DNA of 64,000 nt from Rickettsiales bacterium. Its GTDB lineage: Bacteria; Pseudomonadota; Alphaproteobacteria; Rickettsiales; JALZUV01. The stretch covers positions 1 through 64,000 of the forward strand of contig JAQXAR010000015.1 of assembly GCA_029252805.1 (NCBI GenBank), written 5' to 3'. The position numbers and the translations under genes were made by a program. Below, piece after piece: positions 56,112-64,000 of this stretch. Numbering within the stretch: position 1 is the stretch's first letter; every line of letters begins with the position of its first letter. The notes under the pieces were generated by a model that saw only the letters and a program-made list of their open reading frames with translations, was not told the DNA's origin and ran no database searches.

Positions 56112-56708
56112 ATGGAAATTAGCGTATCAGGTAAAGGTGTCGATATCGGCGAAGCCTTTCAAACCCACGCCCAAGAAAGACTTCACGACGGATTAGGTAA
56201 GTATCTTGACAGAATCGTATCTGCCGATGTGACCGTATCGAAAGAAGCGCATCTATTTGATGTAAAAATTCATGCAAACCCAGGCACTGCCTCTAAAATT
56301 GTCGTAAAAAGTACGGGCCGATCACCTGACATTTACGCTGCATTTGAACTCGCAACGGAAAAAGCTGAAAAGCAACTGCGTCGTTACAAGCGCCGTATGA
56401 CAAATCACCATAAAAAGGTCGAATCAGATGTGATCGATTTCTCCACGGTGCAATATACGTTGGATTCTAGTAAGCATGAAGAAGCGCCTGAGGATGATCA
56501 ATCTGATGCGTTAGTTATTGCAGAAACAGCTATGGATATTAATACGTTAACCGTAAGTGAAGCGGTGATGCGTATGGATTTGGGCGAACTTCCAGCGCTC
56601 GTCTTTACCAATGCTGCGAATGGTCAACTCAATATGCTTTATCGTCGTGAAGATGGTAATATCGCGTGGATTGATCCCTCAAAACAGAAGAACGGTAAAG
56701 CGGCTTAA
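56112..56708 (+). CDS. hpf: Ribosome hibernation promoting factor, long form
   Basis: 198 residues. N-terminal ribosome-binding domain (about 1-100: MEISVSGKGVDIGEAFQTHA, YLDRIVSADVTVSKEA, YAAFELATEKAEKQLRRYKRRM), a linker, and the C-terminal dimerisation domain (about 135-198: AVMRMDLGELPALVFTN, GNIAWIDP). This long type forms 100S ribosome dimers in stationary phase. AGAGGAG precedes the ATG. Normally rpoN is directly upstream; here 2.6 kb separate them. A terminator follows. Confidence 0.95.
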   Translation: MEISVSGKGVDIGEAFQTHAQERLHDGLGKYLDRIVSADVTVSKEAHLFDVKIHANPGTASKIVVKSTGRSPDIYAAFELATEKAEKQLRRYKRRMTNHHKKVESDVIDFSTVQYTLDSSKHEEAPEDDQSDALVIAETAMDINTLTVSEAVMRMDLGELPALVFTNAANGQLNMLYRREDGNIAWIDPSKQKNGKAA

Positions 56709-56733
56709 CTGTCCCAAAAAGAGAAAATTGTTG

Positions 56734-56770
56734 CGCCTTGTCATCTTTTAGTTGGCAAGGCGTTTCATTT
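56734..56770 (+). terminator. Rho-independent terminator after hpf
   Basis: CGCCTTG (56734-56740) with CAAGGCG (56756-56762), then a T-rich stretch (TTTCATTTT). Confidence 0.65.
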
Positions 56771-56873
56771 TGGGTAAATCCCCGGCAATCAATTGGCTTT
56801 TGAGTGAATTCTGTTAGAGTGAACTTATCAACCGAAAAAGAGTTGAGTTTAAATTCGAAACGGGGAGAAGATG

Positions 56874-57287
56874 ATGATTGGAATCGTTATCGTAACACAT
56901 GGCAATCTAGCGAGTGCCTTTGTGGAATCTGCAGAACATGTCGTTGGCGAGCAGCGCCAAGTTGAAACCTTATCACTTAAATCTGACGACCGTATCGAGC
57001 AACGCCGCGAGGAGTTGGTGCAGACGATTAACCGTGTGAATACGGGCAAGGGCGTGATTATCCTGACCGATATGTTCGGCGGTTTAGCCTCAAGTCTTGC
57101 CATGTCATTGCTAAGCATGCCGAGGGTCGAAGTGATTTCGGGCGTGAATTTGCCAATGCTTGTGAAGCTATTGTCGAAGCGTCAGGATTCGTCTTTGAAC
57201 GAATGCGCTATCGCCGCACAAGAAGCCGGGCAAAAATATATCAATATCGCCACTCAGTTGCTGGAGCCACAGTGCAAGGCCAGCTAA
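56874..57287 (+). CDS. PTS EIIA component, mannose/fructose type
   Basis: 137 residues from the ATG at 56874, which is spaced 7 bases from GGAG; the ATG at 56871 is an alternative. Phospho-acceptor His9 in IVIVTHGNLAS and the following VIILTDMFGGLASSLAM fit the EIIA-Man fold. In alphaproteobacteria this protein belongs to an incomplete regulatory PTS with HPr and an HPr kinase; none of those is in the window. It sits directly after hpf, where ptsN (an unrelated EIIA-Ntr) usually lies. Confidence 0.85.
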   Translation: MIGIVIVTHGNLASAFVESAEHVVGEQRQVETLSLKSDDRIEQRREELVQTINRVNTGKGVIILTDMFGGLASSLAMSLLSMPRVEVISGVNLPMLVKLLSKRQDSSLNECAIAAQEAGQKYINIATQLLEPQCKAS

Positions 57288-57415
57288 GTTTTCGACAGCC
57301 TGTGGCAGAATGAACCAAAGGTTCTGCGCAAATGCTACGGAATTTTACAGAATGACGTGATTTACGAGAGCTATTTTGCTTGCTTTTTGAGGCGTAAAAT
57401 CGCATCTTGCGGCCT

Positions 57416-59522
<2,107 letters not shown>

Positions 59523-59592
59523 GTGTCACTGTAATATCCATCCGCCATTACCCATTTATTGCTGGTGTGAAGAGGGCGTAAAAAGCGAAAAG

Positions 59593-59638
59593 CCCCACCT
59601 CAAGGGATTCGGCCTAAGGCCTCCCTGCAATGACGGAG
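59593..59638. repeat. Degenerate palindromic repeat after eno
   Basis: CCCCACCTCAAGGGATTCGG followed by the palindrome GGCCTAAGGCC and CTCCCTGCAATGACGG. Read on the other strand it begins CCGTCATTGCAGGGAGGCC, which resembles the CGTCATTGCGAG-type intergenic repeats of many bacteria. It may also act as a hairpin after eno. Confidence 0.4.
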
Positions 59639-59683
59639 CTGTGCTTATCTTGAAACACCTTTGGTGCACTCTCTAAGGAAAAC

Positions 59684-59692
59684 TTATCCACA
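59684..59692 (+). promoter_or_regulatory. Perfect DnaA box upstream of the FtsB-like gene
   Basis: TTATCCACA, 48 bases upstream of the ATG at 59740. A single box can occur by chance. Confidence 0.3.
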
Positions 59693-59739
59693 AGTCGTCA
59701 CCGCTTGCATCGGGTGTTTGCGCGGGTTAAGTTTTTTAG

Positions 59740-60066
59740 ATGCGAGCAGGCATACGTAAAAAACAATATATCCCTTATAAAAGCCTCATGAGTTCTTTGC
59801 TTATTGGCTTTGTGATGCTGTATCTGGTGTTTCATGCACTTAACGGGAATCACGGGGTGTATGCTTTGCTTAAAGAGCAGAAGCGTGAGAGTTTCAATAC
59901 GGTTATCCTTGCTGACCTTCAGGCTCAGCGTGCTAAAATAGAGCATCGTGTCAGTATGATTAGCGGCGAAATGCTGGATCTTGATCTGCTGGATGAGCAA
60001 GCGCGCCGCGTGCTCGGCTTTACCGATCCGCAGGAATTGATTTATTTGTTGCCTGTTGAGGGCTGA
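59740..60066 (+). CDS. Septum formation initiator (FtsB/DivIC family)
   Basis: 108 residues. One membrane segment (about 18-37: SLLIGFVMLYLVFHALNG), then a coiled coil (about 44-85) and a C-terminal LDLLDEQARRVLGFTDPQEL, typical of alphaproteobacterial FtsB-like proteins that sit between eno and pdhA. In the FtsQLB complex it would help activate septal peptidoglycan synthesis. Confidence 0.87.
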   Translation: MRAGIRKKQYIPYKSLMSSLLIGFVMLYLVFHALNGNHGVYALLKEQKRESFNTVILADLQAQRAKIEHRVSMISGEMLDLDLLDEQARRVLGFTDPQELIYLLPVEG

Positions 60067-60159
60067 TCATGTTGCGCTGCACAACCTTTTTAGGGCGAAG
60101 TCGCTTGCACCGTGAGGCTGTATCCGCTAAAAACGCTCCATCATTTGAATAGGGATTTT

Positions 60160-61182
60160 ATGGCTAAGTCATCTTCTAACACTGCTTTTGCAGATTCAAA
60201 ACATAATGCTCCATTCCCGCCTAAGGCTGAAGTGCTTGACCTGTATCGCACGATGCTGCTTATCCGTCGTTTTGAGGAAAAAGCCGGCCAGCTTTATGGG
60301 ATGGGATTAATTGGTGGATTCTGTCACCTTTATATCGGACAAGAAGCGGTTGTGACCGGCATGGAAACGCTGATTACGCGTAAAGACTCGGTGATTACGA
60401 CCTACCGCGACCATGCCCACATGCTAGCCTGTGATATGGACCCGAAAGGCGTTATGGCTGAGTTGACGGGCCGCGAAGGCGGCTATTCTAAGGGTAAGGG
60501 TGGCTCTATGCATATGTTCTCTGCGGAGAATAATTTTTGGGGCGGTCACGGGATTGTTGGCGCGAATGTGCCGCTCGGTTCCGGTTTGGCTTTCGCGCAT
60601 AAATATCGCAAAGATGGCGGCATCAACCTTTGCTACTTTGGTGATGGTGCATCGAACCAAGGCCAAGTGTATGAGGCGATGAATATGGCCGCGCTTTGGA
60701 ACTTGCCCGTGCTGTTCATTATCGAAAATAATGAATATGCGATGGGAACGTCTGTGAAGCGCTCAACCGCGACTCCAGCGCTTTATCGTCGTGGCGAGCC
60801 CTTCGGTATCGAAGGTGGACAGGCTAACGGTATGGACGTGCTGGACGTGATCGAAAAAGGTAAAATCGCTGTTGATCATGTGCGTTCGGGTAAGCCCTAT
60901 ATTCTCGAGATGAAAACTTATCGTTATCGCGGTCACTCTATGTCGGACCCGGCAAAGTATCGTACCAAAGATGAAGTTGAAGATTATAAAGTAAACCACG
61001 ATCCGATTGCGAGCTTGAAAACGCGTGCGCTTGAGGCGGGTATCATCAGCGAAGATGAGCTGAAGCCGATCGAAACGAGCATCAAGGCAATCGTGAAAGA
61101 AGCGGATGAATTCGCAAAAGCTAGCCCAGAGCCGGATCCATCCGAACTTTGGACCGATATTTTACAGGAAGACGCGTCATGA
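60160..61182 (+). CDS. pdhA: Pyruvate dehydrogenase E1 alpha subunit
   Basis: 340 residues from the ATG at 60160 (AGGGA ribosome site); the opening at 60112 would add 16 residues without support. Thiamine diphosphate-dependent decarboxylation of pyruvate. Features: [37 protein letters not shown], and the TPP motif beginning [18 protein letters not shown], with [15 protein letters not shown]. First gene of pdhA-pdhB-pdhC-lpd; pdhB overlaps the stop (ATGA). Confidence 0.97.
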   Translation: MAKSSSNTAFADSKHNAPFPPKAEVLDLYRTMLLIRRFEEKAGQLYGMGLIGGFCHLYIGQEAVVTGMETLITRKDSVITTYRDHAHMLACDMDPKGVMAELTGREGGYSKGKGGSMHMFSAENNFWGGHGIVGANVPLGSGLAFAHKYRKDGGINLCYFGDGASNQGQVYEAMNMAALWNLPVLFIIENNEYAMGTSVKRSTATPALYRRGEPFGIEGGQANGMDVLDVIEKGKIAVDHVRSGKPYILEMKTYRYRGHSMSDPAKYRTKDEVEDYKVNHDPIASLKTRALEAGIISEDELKPIETSIKAIVKEADEFAKASPEPDPSELWTDILQEDAS

Positions 61183-62186
61183 CTCAAAAAACGACATCGA
61201 CCACCGTTCGTGTAGCCTTGCGTGATGCGATGGCCGAAGAAATGCGCCGCGACGACGAAGTTTTCTTGATGGGTGAAGAAGTGGCCGAATATCAAGGCGC
61301 TTATAAAGTATCTGAAGGCTTGCTCGAAGAATTTGGTGATAAGCGCGTGATTGATACGCCGATTACTGAGCATGGTTTCGCAGGTATCGCGGTGGGTGCT
61401 GCGATGGCAGGTATGAAACCGATTGTCGAATTTATGACATGGAATTTCGGCATGCAGGCGATTGATCAAATCATTAATTCAGCGGCGAAAACGCTTTATA
61501 TGTCGGGTGGACAAGTGAAATGCCAAATGGTGTTCCGTGGGCCTAATGGCGCGGCAAGCCGTGTCGGCGCGCAGCATTCTCAAGAATATGCCAGCTGGTA
61601 CGCGCATGTTCCTGGGCTGATTGTGATTGCTCCTTACGATGCAGCTTCTGCTAAAGGCTTAATGAAAGCTGCTATCCGTAACCCGAATCCGGTTATTTTC
61701 TTGGAAAATGAGATGGTTTATGGCGAAAGCTTTGATGTGCCTGATGGTGATGATTTTGTGTTACCTATCGGTAAAGCAGCCGTGCTTCGTAAAGGTCGGG
61801 ATGTGACGATTACGGCATTCTCACTGCAAGTCGGCATGGCGCTAAAAGCGGCTGATGAGCTCGCCAAGCAAGGCATTGACGCAGAAGTGATTGACCTTCG
61901 CACCATCCGCCCGTTGGATAAGCAAACGATCATTGATTCCGTTCGTAAAACGGGTCGTTTTGTGTCAGTGGAAGAGGGGTGGCCGTTCGCGGGTATCGGC
62001 TCTGAAATGTGCGCGCTGGCGATGGAAGATTGCTTTGATTACCTTGATGCGCCGGTTGAGCGTGTGCATGGTAAAGATGTGCCATTACCTTATGCGGCTA
62101 ACTTAGAGAAACTCGCTCTCCCGCAAATTGAAGATATTGTTGAAGCGGCCAAACGCACCTGCTTCCGAAATAAAAACGCTGCTTAA
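61179..62186 (+). CDS. pdhB: Pyruvate dehydrogenase E1 beta subunit
   Basis: 335 residues from the ATG at 61179. No N-terminal lipoyl domain, unlike many alphaproteobacterial PdhB proteins (for example in rhizobia), so the E1 beta here is the short form. Features: [60 protein letters not shown] and [16 protein letters not shown]. pdhC follows after 14 bases. Confidence 0.97.
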   Translation: MTQKTTSTTVRVALRDAMAEEMRRDDEVFLMGEEVAEYQGAYKVSEGLLEEFGDKRVIDTPITEHGFAGIAVGAAMAGMKPIVEFMTWNFGMQAIDQIINSAAKTLYMSGGQVKCQMVFRGPNGAASRVGAQHSQEYASWYAHVPGLIVIAPYDAASAKGLMKAAIRNPNPVIFLENEMVYGESFDVPDGDDFVLPIGKAAVLRKGRDVTITAFSLQVGMALKAADELAKQGIDAEVIDLRTIRPLDKQTIIDSVRKTGRFVSVEEGWPFAGIGSEMCALAMEDCFDYLDAPVERVHGKDVPLPYAANLEKLALPQIEDIVEAAKRTCFRNKNAA

Positions 62187-62200
62187 TAATAGGATTAGAC

Positions 62201-63484
62201 ATGCCAATTGAAATTTTAATGCCAGCCCTTTCACCGACCATGACCGAAGGTACGCTTGCAAAATGGACGAAAAAAGAAGGCGATACCGTTGCCGCAGGTG
62301 ATGTGATTGCCGAAATCGAAACCGATAAAGCGACTATGGAAGTAGAAGCGGTCGATGAAGGTACGCTCGGTAAAATTATCGTGGCTGAAGGCACTGAAAT
62401 GGTCGCCGTCAATAAATGCATCGCCTTGCTTTTGGAAGAGGGCGAAGATAAAGCCGCCATTGATGCATGGAAGCCGAAAGAAGAGCCAAAAGCCGAAGTG
62501 GTAGAAGATGCATCGGGTGATGCGCCCGCCGCCGCCGCTGCACCTGCTGGTGTTGTGATGGGCTATCAACCCACAAAAGCTCCTGATTTGCCAAGTGATG
62601 TTCCTGCCGTGAATCGTGACGTGACGGCATCGCCGGTTGCGAAGCGCATGGCCAAAGAAAAGGGCGTGATTCTGGAGAAGGTCAAAGGCACGGGCCCTGC
62701 GGGTCGTGTCGTGAAGGAAGATGTTGAAAACTTCCTTAAATATGGTTCGGTTTCGGGCCATGTGACGCGTGATGGTGTGCCATTCTCAAAACAAGAAAAT
62801 AACGGCATGCGTAAAACCATCGCCAAGCGTCTGTTGGAAGCCAAGCAAACTATTCCGCATTTCTATCTCAGCATTGAGTGCGAATTGGATAAACTGCTCG
62901 ATACGCGGGCGCAGCTCAATAGCGGTGCGCCAATGGATGATAAGGGCAAGCCTGATTACAAAATATCGGTCAATGATTTGGTCATCAAAGCCTCCGCCTT
63001 AGCCCTGCGCGATAAGCCAGAAGCGAATGCGAGCTGGTATGATGATGCGATTGTCTATTATAATGATATTGATGTCTCAGTTGCTGTTTCAACGGATGGC
63101 GGTTTGATTACGCCAATCATCCAAAATGCGGATCAAAAATCTCTCGCGCAAATCTCAACGGAGATGAAATCTCTGGCGAAAAAAGCGCGTGACGGCAAGC
63201 TCCAACCTGAAGAATATCAAGGTGGCGGGTTCTCCGTTTCGAACCTTGGAATGTTCGGCATTAAGAGCTTCTCTGCCATTATCAATCCGCCACAAAGCTG
63301 CATTCTAGCGGTCGGCGCAGGCGAGAAAAAACTCACCTTATTGCGTGATGGCGTGGTCGATGAAATCACGGTAATGACCGTGACTCTCTCCGTCGATCAC
63401 CGCTCAGTAGACGGCGTTCTCGGCGCAGAATGGCTACAAATCTTCAAACATTACATCGAAAATCCAGCATTGTTGGTGGGGTAA
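62201..63484 (+). CDS. pdhC: Pyruvate dehydrogenase E2 (dihydrolipoyl acetyltransferase)
   Basis: 427 residues. One lipoyl domain (1-77) with the lipoylated Lys in [17 protein letters not shown], an Ala/Pro linker, an E3-binding domain (about 138-175: [28 protein letters not shown]), and a catalytic domain (about 200-427) ending with [14 protein letters not shown], which carries the catalytic His. It forms the core of the complex. Confidence 0.97.
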   Translation: MPIEILMPALSPTMTEGTLAKWTKKEGDTVAAGDVIAEIETDKATMEVEAVDEGTLGKIIVAEGTEMVAVNKCIALLLEEGEDKAAIDAWKPKEEPKAEVVEDASGDAPAAAAAPAGVVMGYQPTKAPDLPSDVPAVNRDVTASPVAKRMAKEKGVILEKVKGTGPAGRVVKEDVENFLKYGSVSGHVTRDGVPFSKQENNGMRKTIAKRLLEAKQTIPHFYLSIECELDKLLDTRAQLNSGAPMDDKGKPDYKISVNDLVIKASALALRDKPEANASWYDDAIVYYNDIDVSVAVSTDGGLITPIIQNADQKSLAQISTEMKSLAKKARDGKLQPEEYQGGGFSVSNLGMFGIKSFSAIINPPQSCILAVGAGEKKLTLLRDGVVDEITVMTVTLSVDHRSVDGVLGAEWLQIFKHYIENPALLVG

Positions 63485-63489
63485 TAAGC

Positions 63490-64000
63490 ATGGCTGATAA
63501 ATATGACATCATCATCATCGGCGGTGGCCCAGGGGGCTATGTCGCGGCGATTCGTGGGGCGCAGTTGGGCTTGAAGGTGACTGTGGTAGAGCGTGAACAT
63601 ATGGGCGGAATTTGTCTGAATTGGGGCTGTATTCCGACTAAGGCGCTGTTGCGATCAAGTGAGATTAATCACCTTTTGCATAATTTGGAAGAGTTTGGCC
63701 TCTCGGCGGAGAAACCTACGTTTGATTTTGAGGCGATTGTGAAGCGTTCGCGTGATGTGTCCGGTCAATTGACTAAAGGCATTAGCATGTTGATGAAGAA
63801 GCATAAAATCGATGTTCACATGGCGCATGGTAAGCTCAGCCGTAAAGGCACGGTGGGCCTTTACGATAAAGAGGGCAAGAAAAGTGGCGAGTTGAAAGCA
63901 GATAATATCATCCTCGCAACGGGTGCACGTGCACGTGTGCTTCCGGGTTTTGAGCCGGATGGTGAATCGATTTGGACGTATAAAGAAGCGTTGCTGCCTA
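63490..64000 (+). CDS. lpd: Dihydrolipoyl dehydrogenase, N-terminal part (runs off the right edge)
   Basis: 170 full codons are visible, open at the right edge. FAD-binding GGGPGGYVAAIRGAQLG at residues 11-27 and the redox-active disulfide CLNWGC (in GGICLNWGCIPTK). About residue 140 the second stretch LATGARARVLPG follows. It reoxidises the lipoyl groups of E2 as the E3 of the complex. It starts 5 bases after the pdhC stop. Confidence 0.95.
   Translation, partial: MADKYDIIIIGGGPGGYVAAIRGAQLGLKVTVVEREHMGGICLNWGCIPTKALLRSSEINHLLHNLEEFGLSAEKPTFDFEAIVKRSRDVSGQLTKGISMLMKKHKIDVHMAHGKLSRKGTVGLYDKEGKKSGELKADNIILATGARARVLPGFEPDGESIWTYKEALLP

Noticed and set aside
60067-60159. GTTG/CAAC hairpin plus CTTTTT after the FtsB-like gene as a terminator
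   Set aside because: The stem has only four pairs, so I do not call it.

Overview
The window reads as a chromosomal segment of a free-living alphaproteobacterium. The signs are class-typical genes and gene orders: a DUF4167 protein, UPF0262 directly after hisD, an Hda homologue downstream of DUF2066 and PerM genes and divergent from purM, a bolA / J-protein / cobS / cobT block, obgE-proB, kdsD-lptC-lptA-lptB-rpoN, the long form of Hpf, and one perfect CtrA-type TTAA-N7-TTAA box. I cannot place it at order level. Coding density is very high, most operons have gaps or overlaps of a few bases, and I see no rRNA, tRNA, CRISPR array, insertion sequence or prophage.

Layout. 1-5.4 kb: the 5' part of a FecR-domain surface or secreted protein (cut by the window edge), glyoxalase II, class II DAHP synthase, an unknown protein, a methyltransferase and a small orphan gene with its own promoter-like sequence and terminator. 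5.4-16 kb: a DUF3108 protein, ClpB, a Gln/Pro/Tyr-rich lipoprotein, proB, obgE, a membrane histidine kinase, the ComM/YifB ATPase and two unknown genes. 17-21.3 kb (minus strand): a six-gene run DUF2066 - PerM - Hda - response regulator - HPt-like protein - HolC. 21.4-30.6 kb (plus strand): purM-purN-rlmH, an ornithine-type aminotransferase, a flavin reductase, dcd, murA, hisG, hisD, UPF0262, infA and maf. 30.6-35.3 kb: a PhoR-type kinase, a cation/proton antiporter and an AlgD-like sugar-nucleotide dehydrogenase. 35.3-43 kb: bolA, a J-protein, cobS, cobT, an orphan, prfA, prmC, DUF4167 and a small RTX protein. 43-50 kb: an SLC13/RCK transporter, bioA, a phosphoesterase, bioB, RNase D and the envelope genes starting with kdsD.

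50-64 kb: lptC, lptA, lptB and rpoN, then an AT-rich block with an orphan lipoprotein and a CpaF-type ATPase with an unusual N-terminal domain, lying between rpoN and hpf where these genes are often adjacent. Then hpf, a mannose-type PTS EIIA, kdsA, eno, an FtsB-like protein and the pyruvate dehydrogenase operon pdhA-pdhB-pdhC-lpd (lpd cut by the right edge).

Themes: LPS inner-core and export (kdsD, kdsA, lptC, lptA, lptB), peptidoglycan and division (murA, FtsB-like), cofactors (bioA, bioB, cobS, cobT), amino acids and purines (DAHP synthase, hisG, hisD, proB, aminotransferase, purM, purN) and central carbon (eno, pdh). The least explained parts are the CpaF-fusion block, the orphans at 3.3, 5.0, 15.6, 16.1 and 39.1 kb, a tandem TGTCA motif shared by two distant intergenic regions, and the start codon of the RNase D gene.
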